Made by a program: the position numbers and the translations under genes. A stretch of DNA of 64,000 bases from Rhodopseudomonas palustris (GTDB lineage Bacteria; Pseudomonadota; Alphaproteobacteria; Rhizobiales; Xanthobacteraceae): NCBI RefSeq assembly GCF_003031265.1, contig NZ_CP019966.1:1860001-1924000 (forward strand), read 5' to 3'. Below are positions 29,789 through 38,806 of the stretch, one piece after another (the stretch's first letter is position 1; the number at the start of each line of letters is the position of its first letter). The notes below the pieces were generated by a model that saw only the letters and a list, made by a program, of their open reading frames with translations, searched no databases and was not told where the DNA came from.

Positions 29789-30667
29789 TTGACCACCGCG
29801 ACGATCATCCAGTCTCTCGCCAGCGGTCTGCTGATGGGACTTCTGTACGGCTTGGTCGCGGTCGGCCTGGCTCTGATCTTTGGCCTGATGGACGTCACCA
29901 ACTTCGCCCACGGCGAATTCCTGATGTTGGCGATGTATATCACCTTCTTCCTTTTCGCGTTCTTCGCGATCGATCCGATCCTCGCCGCTCCACTCGTCGG
30001 GGCGGCGATGTTCATATTCGGCGCGGTGATCTACCTATTGGTCGTCAGATTTGCGATGAGAGCCAGAGCCAATATCGGCATGGTGCAGATCTTCACGACC
30101 TTCGGCCTTGCGATCCTGATGCGCGGCCTGGCGCAGTACTTCTTCACCCCCGACTATCGCAGCATCAACGTCTCCTGGCTCGGCGGCAAGACGCTGGAGA
30201 TCGGCGGCGTGTTTCTGCCGGTGCCGCAGTTGGTAGGCGCGCTGGTCTCGATTGCCGCGTTCGGTGCACTGTACTTCTTTATGAAGAAGACCGACTTCGG
30301 CCGTGCTTTGGAAGCGACCCGAGAGGACGCCGGCGCGGTGGCGCTGGTCGGCATCGACAAAAATAAAGTGTTCGCCTTGGGCTGGGGGCTGGGCTCAGCC
30401 CTGATCGGGCTCGCCGGCGCCGTGATGGCGATCTTCTTCTACGTCTATCCCGATGTTGGCGCCTCGTTCGCGCTGATCGCCTACGTCACGGTGGCGCTTG
30501 GGGGCTTCGGCAGCGTGTTCGGCGCTTTTGCCGGCGGCATCATCGTCGGCCTGGTCGAGGCGACCACCGCAATGATCCTGCCGCCGTCGCTGAAGTCGAT
30601 CGGGATCTACGCCGTTTATCTCCTGGTTGTGTTCATTCGGCCGCGTGGCCTGTTCGGATCGATCTGA
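29789..30667 (+). CDS. livH: LivH-type ABC transporter permease
   Basis: 292 aa from a TTG start at 29789 with GGAGAGAGGA upstream; a longer in-frame form from 29753 would start inside the repeat element. About eight membrane segments, with the LivH pattern GLALIFGLMDVTNFAHGEF and the loop VTVALGGFGSVFGAFAGG. Its stop overlaps the livM start as TGATG, so translation is coupled. It pairs with LivM to form the channel. The TTG start next to the repeat may lower its synthesis relative to the binding protein. Confidence 0.92.
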   Translation: MTTATIIQSLASGLLMGLLYGLVAVGLALIFGLMDVTNFAHGEFLMLAMYITFFLFAFFAIDPILAAPLVGAAMFIFGAVIYLLVVRFAMRARANIGMVQIFTTFGLAILMRGLAQYFFTPDYRSINVSWLGGKTLEIGGVFLPVPQLVGALVSIAAFGALYFFMKKTDFGRALEATREDAGAVALVGIDKNKVFALGWGLGSALIGLAGAVMAIFFYVYPDVGASFALIAYVTVALGGFGSVFGAFAGGIIVGLVEATTAMILPPSLKSIGIYAVYLLVVFIRPRGLFGSI

Positions 30668-31653
30668 TGGACGAGGCTTATCTCAAACGCCGCCGCCGCG
30701 ACCTGATCGTCGCCGCGCTGCTCGCCGCCGCCGCCGCCTGCGCGCCGCTGTTCATCAAGGACGTCTACGTCCAGAACATCATGGTGCTGACCCTGATGTA
30801 TGCGGCCTTATCGCAAGGCTGGAACATCCTGGGCGGCTACTGCGGTCAGATCTCGCTCGGCCACGCGCTGTATTTCGGTCTCGGCGCCTACACCACGGCG
30901 CTGTTGTTCACCAAGCTCGGCGTGCTGCCCTGGTTCGGCATGATCGGCGGTGGCATCATCTCCTCGGTGATCGCGCTGGCGCTCGGCTATCCGACCTTCC
31001 GGCTGCGCGGCCACTATTTCGTCATCGCCACCATCGTGATCGCCGAGATCGGCTTCCTGTTGTTCCACAATTGGGACTGGGCGGGTGCAGCGCTCGGCAT
31101 CGACATTCCGGTGCGCGGCGACAGCTGGGCCAAATTCCAGTTCACCCGGAGCAAGCTGCCTTACTATTACTTTGCCCTGGTGTTCTGCTGCCTCGCCTGG
31201 CTGATCACCTGGTGGCTGGAAGACTCCAAATGGGGCTACTGGTGGCGCGCCGTGAAGGACAATCCGGATGCCGCCGAAAGCCTCGGCGTGGTGGTGTTCA
31301 ACTCCAAGATGGGCGCCGCCGCGGTGTCGGCGTTCCTCACCGCAGTCGGCGGCAGCTTCTACGCGATGTTCGTGTCCTACATCGATCCTGAAAGCGTGAT
31401 GACCTTCCAGTTCTCGCTGCTGATGGCGCTGCCCGCCGTGCTCGGTGGCATCGGCACGCTGTGGGGGCCGGTGCTCGGCGCTGCGATCCTGATCCCGCTC
31501 ACCGAGTTGACGCGGTCGTTCGTCGGTGGCTCGGGACGCGGCGTCGACCTTATCCTGTATGGCAGCGTGATCGTGGTGATCGCGCTGGCGCGGCCGGAAG
31601 GCTTGATCGGGCTGTTCTCCCGCCGCCCGGCTTCCAAGGGAGTGCCGCAATGA
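30667..31653 (+). CDS. livM: LivM-type ABC transporter permease
   Basis: 328 aa, starting on the last base of the livH stop. It carries LSQGWNILGGYCGQISLGHAL, the LivM core motif, and VLGGIGTLWGPVLGAAILIP near the end. About nine membrane segments are visible. The N-terminus YLKRRRRDLIVAALLAAAAA shows a positive-inside pattern. Its stop overlaps the livG start as ATGA. Part of a five-gene transport operon. Confidence 0.92.
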   Translation: MDEAYLKRRRRDLIVAALLAAAAACAPLFIKDVYVQNIMVLTLMYAALSQGWNILGGYCGQISLGHALYFGLGAYTTALLFTKLGVLPWFGMIGGGIISSVIALALGYPTFRLRGHYFVIATIVIAEIGFLLFHNWDWAGAALGIDIPVRGDSWAKFQFTRSKLPYYYFALVFCCLAWLITWWLEDSKWGYWWRAVKDNPDAAESLGVVVFNSKMGAAAVSAFLTAVGGSFYAMFVSYIDPESVMTFQFSLLMALPAVLGGIGTLWGPVLGAAILIPLTELTRSFVGGSGRGVDLILYGSVIVVIALARPEGLIGLFSRRPASKGVPQ

Positions 31654-32384
31654 GCGAGACACTTCTGGAGACCCGCGGCGTCTGGCAGCGCTTCGGTGGC
31701 CTCGTCGCCAACAGCGACGTCTCAATCAAGGTCGGGCGCGGCGAGATCGTCGGCCTGATCGGCCCGAACGGTGCCGGCAAGTCGACGCTGTTCAACCTGA
31801 TCGCCGGCGTGCTGCCGCCGACCCAAGGCTCGATTATCTTCGACGGCGAGGATGTCACCAAATTGCCGGCCACCGCGCGCTGCGCCCGCGGCATCGGCCG
31901 GACCTTCCAGGTGGTGAAGAGCTTCGAGTCGATGACGGTGATCGACAACGTCATCGTCGGCGCGCTGATCCGCACCACGGTGATGCGCGAAGCGCGGCGC
32001 AAGGCGCATGAGGTGCTGAAGTTCTGCGGCCTGGATGCGCGAGCCGACGTGCTCGCCAGCCAGCTCATTCCCTCGGAAAAGCGCCGGCTCGAAGTCGCCC
32101 GCGCGCTCGCCACCGAGCCGAAACTGCTGCTGCTCGACGAGGTGCTCACCGGCTTGACGCCCACCGAAGCGGAGAAGGGCGTCGAACTGGTCCGCCGTGT
32201 GCGCAACGCCGGCGTCACGGTGCTGATGGTCGAACACGTCATGGAAATCGTCATGCCGCTGGTCGACCGAGCCATCGTTCTCGACCTCGGCAAGGTGCTC
32301 ACCGAAGGCAAGCCGGCCGACGTGGTGCGCGACCCGAAAGTCATCACTGCTTATCTTGGGGATCGTCATGCTGTCGGTGCGTGA
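31650..32384 (+). CDS. livG: LivG-type ABC transporter ATPase
   Basis: 244 aa, ATG overlapping the livM stop. Walker A is GPNGAGKST (about 39-47). The signature is replaced by IPSEKRRLEVARAL and Walker B reads LLLLDEVLTGL, with DEV where DEP is usual. The switch His is in VEHVME. Such loose signatures are seen in LivG subunits, where the partner LivF supplies a canonical site; the same holds for the other Liv operon in this window. It overlaps livF by 17 bases in another frame. Confidence 0.9.
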   Translation: MSETLLETRGVWQRFGGLVANSDVSIKVGRGEIVGLIGPNGAGKSTLFNLIAGVLPPTQGSIIFDGEDVTKLPATARCARGIGRTFQVVKSFESMTVIDNVIVGALIRTTVMREARRKAHEVLKFCGLDARADVLASQLIPSEKRRLEVARALATEPKLLLLDEVLTGLTPTEAEKGVELVRRVRNAGVTVLMVEHVMEIVMPLVDRAIVLDLGKVLTEGKPADVVRDPKVITAYLGDRHAVGA

Positions 32385-33072
32385 GGTCACCACCGCCTAT
32401 AAAGGGCTGGTTGCGATTTCGAACGTTTCGATCGAGGTCGAGAAGGGCGAGATCGTCTGCGTCGCCGGCGCCAACGGCGCAGGTAAATCGACGCTGCTGA
32501 AATCGATCGCCGGCGCCGAGCGGATCCGTTCCGGCCAGGTGCTGTTCGACGGCGAGCGGCTCGACGGCGTCCCGCAGCATCTGATCACCAAGCGCGGCGT
32601 CGCCTATGTGCCGGAGAACCGCCGGTTGTTTCCGCGCCTCTCGGTGCACGACAATCTGCGGCTGGGGAGCTATCTCTACCGCGGCGAAGCCGACCGCGAG
32701 AAGCCGTTGGAATTCGTGTTCAGCCTGTTTCCCCGGCTGCAGGAGCGGCTGGAGCAGCGCGCCGAGACATTGAGCGGCGGCGAGCAGCAAATGCTGGCGA
32801 TCGGCCGGGCGCTGATGACACGGCCGCGCCTGTTGATGCTCGACGAGCCGTCACAGGGCATCATGCCCAAGCTGGTCAGCGAGATCTTCCAGTCGGTGAA
32901 GAAAATCCGCGACGCCGGCATGACCGTGCTGATCGTCGAGCAGCGCATGGCCGAATGCCTCGAAATCGCCGACCGCGCCTACATCCTGCAGACCGGCCGA
33001 GTCCTAATGCAGGGCAAGGCCGCGGAGCTGATGGATAACCCGGACGTCCGGAAGGCGTATCTGGGGCTCTAG
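32368..33072 (+). CDS. livF: LivF-type ABC transporter ATPase
   Basis: 234 aa from the ATG at 32368, inside the end of livG. The first residues MLSVREVTTAYKG match LivF starts, so the in-frame ATG at 32356 is less likely. Walker A GANGAGKST, signature LSGGEQQ, Walker B LLMLDEPSQGI and switch His-equivalent Gln in VEQRM are all visible. The SQGI-type D-loop is typical of LivF. It completes the operon binding protein, LivH, LivM, LivG, LivF. A family A repeat follows 48 bases after the stop. Confidence 0.92.
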   Translation: MLSVREVTTAYKGLVAISNVSIEVEKGEIVCVAGANGAGKSTLLKSIAGAERIRSGQVLFDGERLDGVPQHLITKRGVAYVPENRRLFPRLSVHDNLRLGSYLYRGEADREKPLEFVFSLFPRLQERLEQRAETLSGGEQQMLAIGRALMTRPRLLMLDEPSQGIMPKLVSEIFQSVKKIRDAGMTVLIVEQRMAECLEIADRAYILQTGRVLMQGKAAELMDNPDVRKAYLGL

Positions 33073-33120
33073 CCCAGCTCCTCGCACGTTTGGCCATGAG
33101 TTGAGCCTCAATCTCTCCGC

Positions 33121-33202
33121 GTCATTGCGAGGAGCAAAGCGACGAAGCAATCCAGAAGGTCAGTGCACCGGGCCTGGATTGCTTCGCTTCGCTCGCAATG
33201 AC
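33121..33202. repeat. Palindromic intergenic repeat, family A copy 3
   Basis: Starts GTCATTGCGAGGAGCAAAGC and ends GCTTCGCTCGCAATGAC, with AAGCAATCC and GGATTGCTT arms. It lies between the livF stop and the hydroxypyruvate isomerase gene. Confidence 0.88.
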
Positions 33203-33258
33203 GGATGATGGGATTCATTGTATCTCTTGGGCACCCAAGGATGCCGAGGGACGCTCAA

Positions 33259-34038
33259 ATGCCCCGCTTCGCCGCCAATCTCAGTTTGCTGTTCACCGAA
33301 TACGCTTTCCTCGATCGCTTCGAGGCGGCTGCCAAAGCCGGCTTCACGGCTGTGGAGTTTCTGTTTCCTTATGAGCACGACCCGGATGCGATCGGCGAGC
33401 GGTTGCGCCGCTTCGGGCTGACTCAAGCGCTGTTCAACCTGCCGCCGGGTGATTGGGCTGCCGGCGAGAAGGGCTTTGCGGCGCTGCCCGACAGGTTCGA
33501 CGAACTCCAGCGTAGCCTGCACACCGCGCTGCCTTATGCGCTCGCGACCGGGGTGAAGCGGCTGCATCTGCTCGCCGGCAATGCCGACCGCCGCGACGGC
33601 GCGGCCGCGCTGGCGTTTCGGCGGTCGCTAGCCGTTGCGACGCACTTCTTTGCGCCGCATGGCATCGACGTGCTGATCGAGCCGCTGAATCATCGGGATG
33701 CGCCGGGTTACTTCCTCGACGATGTCGACCATGCTCACGCGCTTGTCTGTGAGATGGCCATTCCCAATCTGAAGCTGCAGTTCGACGTCTATCACTGCCA
33801 GATCCTGCACGGCGACGTCACCACGCGGCTGCGCGAGATGCTGCCGGTGATCGGTCATATTCAGGTTGCCAGCGTGCCGTCCCGGCATGAGCCGGACGAC
33901 GAGGAACTGAACTACCCGTTCCTGTTCGGCGAGCTCGATCGGCTCGGTTACGCCGGCTTCGTCGGCGCCGAATATCGGCCGCGCGGCAAGACCGAGGATG
34001 GCCTCGGCTGGTTCAAGCCGTATAGCGCCGGAACCTGA
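33259..34038 (+). CDS. hyi: Hydroxypyruvate isomerase family (Hyi/OtnI) protein
   Basis: 259 aa from the ATG at 33259 with GAGGGA upstream; two in-frame ATGs at 33205 and 33208 lie in repeat-derived sequence. The TIM-barrel xylose isomerase-like fold is recognised from MPRFAANLSLLFTEYAFLDR, the FNLPPGDWAAGEKGFA segment, LIEPLNHRD, LQFDVYHCQI and VGAEYRP, which supply the metal-binding Glu, Asp, His and Glu. It interconverts hydroxypyruvate and tartronate semialdehyde, or a related 2-oxo-tetronate. It follows the Liv operon and may link a glyoxylate-yielding nutrient to central metabolism, by inference. Confidence 0.88.
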   Translation: MPRFAANLSLLFTEYAFLDRFEAAAKAGFTAVEFLFPYEHDPDAIGERLRRFGLTQALFNLPPGDWAAGEKGFAALPDRFDELQRSLHTALPYALATGVKRLHLLAGNADRRDGAAALAFRRSLAVATHFFAPHGIDVLIEPLNHRDAPGYFLDDVDHAHALVCEMAIPNLKLQFDVYHCQILHGDVTTRLREMLPVIGHIQVASVPSRHEPDDEELNYPFLFGELDRLGYAGFVGAEYRPRGKTEDGLGWFKPYSAGT

Positions 34039-34251
34039 CGGCACCGCCAGCGCACATCGGTTTGCTGCACTGCAATCAATCTGTCGTGACCGCTCGGCGG
34101 AAACCCCTCAACAGTGAGCGACCCAGCAGTTTGTCGCGTTGCCGCGGGCGGCGCGACGCTTGGCTAATTGCGCGGCTTTCGATAAATCAACACAAGGGCC
34201 CCGCCGGGCAGGCGGCCTTTCCGTAACAAGAAGACCGGGACGACCCGACGA

Positions 34252-37200
34252 ATGATCGCGCTGGTCCGCATCGCACTGAGCCGGCCCTACACGTTCGTGG
34301 TGTTGGCGCTGCTGCTGCTGATCGTTGGTCCGCTGGCGGCGCTCCGCACCCCGACCGACATTTTTCCTGAAATCCGTATCCCGGTGATCGGTGTCGTCTG
34401 GCAGTACACCGGCCTGCCGCCGGATCAGATGGCCGGACGTATCACGACGCCGTTTCAGCGCGCGCTCACCACCACGGTGAACGACATCGAGCACATCGTG
34501 GCGAACTCCTATGGCGGGTTCGGCATCGTCAAGATCTTCTTCCAGCCCAATGTCGACATCCGCACCGCGAATGCGCAGGTCACCGCGATCTCGCAGACGC
34601 TGCTCAAGCAGATGCCGCCCGGCGCCACGCCGCCGTTGATCCTGAACTACTCCGCCTCCACCGTGCCGATCCTGCAGCTGGCGCTGTCGGGCGAGGGGAT
34701 GACGGAACAGAGTCTTGCCGACCTCGCGATCAATCAGCTCCGCACCCCGCTGGTGACCGTGCCCGGCGCGGCGATCCCATGGCCGTTCGGCGGCAAGCAG
34801 CGCCAGATCCAGATCGACCTCGATCCAAGTGCCCTGCAGGCGCGGGGACTGTCGGGGCAGGACGTCGCCAACGCGCTCGCCGCACAGAACCTGATCACCC
34901 CGGTCGGCACCCAGAAGATCGGCGAGTTCGAGTACATCATCCAGCTCAACAACTCGCCGCTGAAGATCGAGGAGCTCGGCAATCTGCCGATCAAAGCTGT
35001 CGGCGGCGCGATGGTCTACATCCGCGACGTCGCCTCGGTGCGCGACGGCAACCCGCCGCAGACCAACATCGTGCATGTCGACGGCAACCGCTCGGTGCTG
35101 ATGATGGTGCTGAAGGCCGGCGCGGTGTCGACGCTCGATATCATCGCCGGCATCAAGCAGAAGATCGTCGATGTCAAAGACGCCATGCCGGAGTCGCTGA
35201 AGATTGCACTGATCGGCGACCAGTCGGTGTTCGTTCGCGGTGCCATCACCGGCGTCGCCGTCGAGGGCGTGATCGCGGCGCTGCTGACCAGCGTGATGAT
35301 TCTGCTGTTCCTGGGCAGCTGGCGATCGACGATCATCATCGCAGTGTCGATCCCGCTGTCTGTACTCGGCGCCATCATCTGCCTGTCAGCGATCGGCGAG
35401 ACGCTGAACATCATGACGCTCGGCGGCCTCGCGCTCGCGGTCGGCATCCTGGTCGACGACGCCACGGTGACGATCGAGAACATCAATTGGCATTTGGAGC
35501 AGGGCAAGGAGGTCGAGCCAGCGATTCTCGACGGTGCCAACCAGATCGTGACGCCGGCCTTCGTCTCGCTGCTGTGCATCTGCATCGTGTTCGTGCCGAT
35601 GTTCTTCCTGCAGGGCGTCGCGCGCTATCTGTTCGTGCCGATGGCCGAAGCGGTGATGTTCGCGATGGCTTGGTCGTTTCTGCTGTCGCGCACGCTGGTG
35701 CCGACGATGGCCAAGTATCTGCTGAATCCGCACGTCCATCACGACAGCCTCTCGGGCCGGAAGCCTTCGCGCAATCCGCTGGTGCGCTTTCAGCAAGCGT
35801 TCGAAGGTGTGTTTGCCCGGTTTCGTCACGGCTATGGTGATCTGCTGACCCTGGCGATGGGGCATCGCCGGGTATTCGTCGCCGGCTTCCTCGGCGTGGT
35901 CGCGCTGTCGTTTGCGCTGGTGCCGTATCTCGGCCGCAACTTCTTTCCCTCGGTCGATGCCGGACAGATCCTGATGCATGTCCGCACCCAGGTCGGTACC
36001 CGGATCGAGGAGACCGCCAATCAGCTCGCCGAGGTGCAGAAGGCGGTCCGCAAGATCATTCCGCCGGATCAGATCGAGACCCTGACCGACAACATCGGCA
36101 TGCCGATCTCGGGCATCAATCTCACCTACAACAACACCGGGGTGATCGGCACCCAGGATGCCGATATCCAGATCAAGCTGAAGGGCGAGCACCGGCCGAC
36201 CGCGGAGTATGTGAAGATCCTGAGGGAGCAGCTTCCTCGGCAGTTCCCGGGCATGACCTTCGCGTTCCTGCCTGCCGATATCGTCAGCCAGATCCTCAAT
36301 TTCGGCGCGCCGGCGCCGATCGATCTGCAGATCCGCGGCGCCAACTTGCCGGCGAACTTCGATTATGCCGGCAAGCTGCTGGCCAAGATCAAACGTATCC
36401 CGGGCGTCGCCGATGCCCGCATTCAGCAGTCGCCCAACAACCCGACCTTCAACATCGACGTCGACCGCACCCGCGCCCAATATGTCGGCCTGACCGAGCG
36501 TGACGTCACCAACAGCCTCGTCGTCAATCTGGCCGGTTCGTCGCAGGTGGCGCCGACTTATTATCTCAATCCCGAGAACGGCGTGTCGTATTCGATCGTG
36601 ATGCAGACGCCGCAGTATCACGTCGACTCGCTGAGCAAGCTCGAGACCATTCCGGTCTCGGCATCCGGTACGGCCGCGGCTGGCGCGCCGATCCTTGGCG
36701 GCCTTGCGGAGATCAAGCGCTCCGCCGGCAATGCCGTAGTGTCGCAATACGACATCCAGTCGATCGTGCAGATATTCGCCACCACGCAGGGGCGCGACCT
36801 CGGTGCGGTGTCGGCCGATATTCGCAAGGTGATCGACGAGACCAAGGCCGAGGTGCCGAAGGGCTCATCGGTCGTTTTGCTCGGCCAGGTCGAGACCATG
36901 AACAGCGCGTTCGCCGGGCTGCTGTTCGGCCTGCTCGGCGCGATCGTGCTCATCTATCTGCTGATCGTCGTCAACTTCCAGTCCTGGGCCGACCCGTTCG
37001 TGATCATCACCGCGCTGCCGGCGGCGCTTGCCGGCATCGTCTGGATGCTGTTCGCGACCGGCACCACGTTGTCGGTGCCGGCGCTCACCGGTGCGATCAT
37101 GTGCATGGGCGTTGCCACCGCCAACAGCGTGCTGGTGATCTCCTTCGCGCGCGAGCGCTATGCGGTGCTTGGCGACCCGGTGCAGGCTGCGCTGGAGTCC

Positions 37201-37446
37201 GGCTTCGTCCGGTTCCGTCCGGTGCTGATGACGGCGCTGGCGATGATCATCGGCATGGCGCCGATGGCGCTGGGCCTCGGCGAGGGCGGCGAGCAGAACG
37301 CGCCGCTCGGCCGTGCCGTGATTGGCGGTCTGCTGTTCGCGACGTTCGCGACGCTGATGTTCGTGCCGGTGGTTTTCAGCATGGTTCACAAGAAACAGCC
37401 GGCGTCCGATGCCGCGCCTGCTCCGGAGATGTCGCATGCCCACTGA
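34252..37446 (+). CDS. RND-family efflux pump inner membrane transporter
   Basis: 1064 aa, the full length of AcrB/MexB-type pumps with two six-helix halves and two large periplasmic loops. The first half has the paired acidic residues of helix 4 in GILVDDATVTIEN, which relay protons. The sequence YPFT-type start RIALSRPYTFVVLALLLL and the loop GLPPDQMAGRITTPF fit the acriflavin-resistance group. It exports a hydrophobic compound together with the adaptor encoded immediately after. Gene order, pump before adaptor, is the reverse of most RND operons. No outer membrane channel gene is adjacent, so a shared TolC-like partner is expected. Confidence 0.93.
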   Translation: MIALVRIALSRPYTFVVLALLLLIVGPLAALRTPTDIFPEIRIPVIGVVWQYTGLPPDQMAGRITTPFQRALTTTVNDIEHIVANSYGGFGIVKIFFQPNVDIRTANAQVTAISQTLLKQMPPGATPPLILNYSASTVPILQLALSGEGMTEQSLADLAINQLRTPLVTVPGAAIPWPFGGKQRQIQIDLDPSALQARGLSGQDVANALAAQNLITPVGTQKIGEFEYIIQLNNSPLKIEELGNLPIKAVGGAMVYIRDVASVRDGNPPQTNIVHVDGNRSVLMMVLKAGAVSTLDIIAGIKQKIVDVKDAMPESLKIALIGDQSVFVRGAITGVAVEGVIAALLTSVMILLFLGSWRSTIIIAVSIPLSVLGAIICLSAIGETLNIMTLGGLALAVGILVDDATVTIENINWHLEQGKEVEPAILDGANQIVTPAFVSLLCICIVFVPMFFLQGVARYLFVPMAEAVMFAMAWSFLLSRTLVPTMAKYLLNPHVHHDSLSGRKPSRNPLVRFQQAFEGVFARFRHGYGDLLTLAMGHRRVFVAGFLGVVALSFALVPYLGRNFFPSVDAGQILMHVRTQVGTRIEETANQLAEVQKAVRKIIPPDQIETLTDNIGMPISGINLTYNNTGVIGTQDADIQIKLKGEHRPTAEYVKILREQLPRQFPGMTFAFLPADIVSQILNFGAPAPIDLQIRGANLPANFDYAGKLLAKIKRIPGVADARIQQSPNNPTFNIDVDRTRAQYVGLTERDVTNSLVVNLAGSSQVAPTYYLNPENGVSYSIVMQTPQYHVDSLSKLETIPVSASGTAAAGAPILGGLAEIKRSAGNAVVSQYDIQSIVQIFATTQGRDLGAVSADIRKVIDETKAEVPKGSSVVLLGQVETMNSAFAGLLFGLLGAIVLIYLLIVVNFQSWADPFVIITALPAALAGIVWMLFATGTTLSVPALTGAIMCMGVATANSVLVISFARERYAVLGDPVQAALESGFVRFRPVLMTALAMIIGMAPMALGLGEGGEQNAPLGRAVIGGLLFATFATLMFVPVVFSMVHKKQPASDAAPAPEMSHAH

Positions 37447-38638
37447 TCAACCGCCGCGTAGATCCCGTCGCGGTCTTGGCATCGCCGGCGTGGTGCTGGC
37501 CTGCGGCGCGGTGGCGATCGTCGTCACCGGCATCAGCGCTCGCGAGAAGAGCAGTGCCGAGCTGCGGACCTGGACCGATGAACAGGCGATTTCCAGCGTG
37601 GCGGTGACGCGGCCGGACGGCAAGGTGCCGACCACGACGCTCGACCTGCCGGGCCGTCTGGAGGCCTATTCGCGCGCGCCGATCTACGCCCGCGTCTCCG
37701 GCTACGTGAAAAGCTGGAGCGCCGATATCGGCGCCAAGGTGAAGGCCGGTGAGGTGATCGCGGAGATCGAGGCGCCGGACCTTGACCAGCAATTGCTGCA
37801 GGCCCGTGCCGATCTCGCCAGCCAGCAGGCGAGCGCGAAGCTGTCGGAAGCGACGCTGAACCGCCGCAAGACGCTGGTGGCCTCGAATTTCGTCTCGGCG
37901 CAGGAAATCGACGAACGCACCGCGGACCTTGCCGCCAAGAAAGCTGCGGTGAACTCCGGCCAAGCCAATGTCGAACGGCTCGAAGCGCTTGCCGGCTATA
38001 AGAAGATCACCGCGCCGTTCGACGGCATCGTCACCGAGCGCAATACCGACGTCGGCGCGCTGATCAACGCCGGCTCCAGCTCAGGGCCCGCGATGTTCGT
38101 GGTCTCGGATATCGCCAAGCTGCGCGTCTACGTCAACGTGCCGCAGAACTACGCGCCGCTGGTGCGGATCGGCGGCAAGGCCGTGATCGCGCTGCCGGAA
38201 TATCCGGGCCGCACCTTCCCGGCGACGGTTGAAGCGTCCTCGCAGGCGGTGGACGTCGCCTCCGGCACGATGCGGATTCAACTTGGGCTCGACAACGCCA
38301 AGGGCGAACTGTTGCCGGGCGGCTTCGCCAACGTGAAGCTCGCGCTCGCTCGCGATTCTGCGCCGCTACACATTCCCGCGTCTGCGCTGATCTTCAACCG
38401 CAGCGGGCTGCGTGTTGCGACGGTCGGCCCGGATGATCGTGTGCAGCTCAAGCCCGTCACCATCGCCCGCGACCTTGGCCGCGAGATCGAGCTGTCGGCC
38501 GGTCTCACCGCCGATGACCGCATCATTATCGCGCCGCCGGACGGCATCGCCAACGGTGAGAAGGTGCGCGTCGTGGCCGACGATGCTGCCAAGGCCGGCA
38601 AGCCGACGGCGTCGGAAAAGCAGGACGTGAAGGGGTAG
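37436..38638 (+). CDS. RND pump periplasmic adaptor (membrane fusion protein)
   Basis: 400 aa from the ATG at 37436, inside the end of the pump gene with GGAG upstream. An N-terminal anchor helix lies at about 14-34, with no lipobox cysteine. The lipoyl half-motifs are split around a coiled coil: ARVSGYVKSWSADIGAKVKAGEVIAEIEAPDLD (in pieces, about 80-115) and APFDGIVTERNTDVGALI. The coiled coil between (about 115-180) is rich in Ala, Gln and Glu. It bridges the pump to an outer membrane channel. Overlap of 11 bases indicates coupling with the pump. Confidence 0.92.
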   Translation: MPTDQPPRRSRRGLGIAGVVLACGAVAIVVTGISAREKSSAELRTWTDEQAISSVAVTRPDGKVPTTTLDLPGRLEAYSRAPIYARVSGYVKSWSADIGAKVKAGEVIAEIEAPDLDQQLLQARADLASQQASAKLSEATLNRRKTLVASNFVSAQEIDERTADLAAKKAAVNSGQANVERLEALAGYKKITAPFDGIVTERNTDVGALINAGSSSGPAMFVVSDIAKLRVYVNVPQNYAPLVRIGGKAVIALPEYPGRTFPATVEASSQAVDVASGTMRIQLGLDNAKGELLPGGFANVKLALARDSAPLHIPASALIFNRSGLRVATVGPDDRVQLKPVTIARDLGREIELSAGLTADDRIIIAPPDGIANGEKVRVVADDAAKAGKPTASEKQDVKG

Positions 38639-38687
38639 GGCGCTGCGTTCGATCCCGCACTTTTGAGATTGGACAAGACCTCTCCCC

Positions 38688-38768
38688 GTCATTGCGAGGA
38701 GCGCAGCGACGAAGCAATCCAGCCCGGTGCACGGCGTCCCTGGATTGCTTCGCTTCGCTCGCAATGAC
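38688..38768. repeat. Palindromic intergenic repeat, family A copy 4
   Basis: Starts GTCATTGCGAGGAGCGCAGC and ends GCTTCGCTCGCAATGAC, between two convergent genes (adaptor and thiolase-like), where it could end both messages. Confidence 0.88.
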
Positions 38769-38806
38769 GTGGATGGGGGGTGGCTCGCTCGCTCTGAAGG
38801 CCCTAA

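Noticed and set aside
28382..29911. A 509-residue minus-strand frame over the second binding-protein gene
   Set aside because: It is the complement of a signal peptide-bearing solute-binding protein and crosses a repeat and a terminator.
33205..33258. Longer start of the hydroxypyruvate isomerase gene
   Set aside because: The added residues derive from the end of a repeat element, and the family normally begins at MPRFAANLS.
34196..34222. GC-rich imperfect hairpin before the RND pump considered as a riboswitch
   Set aside because: Only a short stem with mismatches and no conserved aptamer sequence was seen; it could be any leader hairpin.
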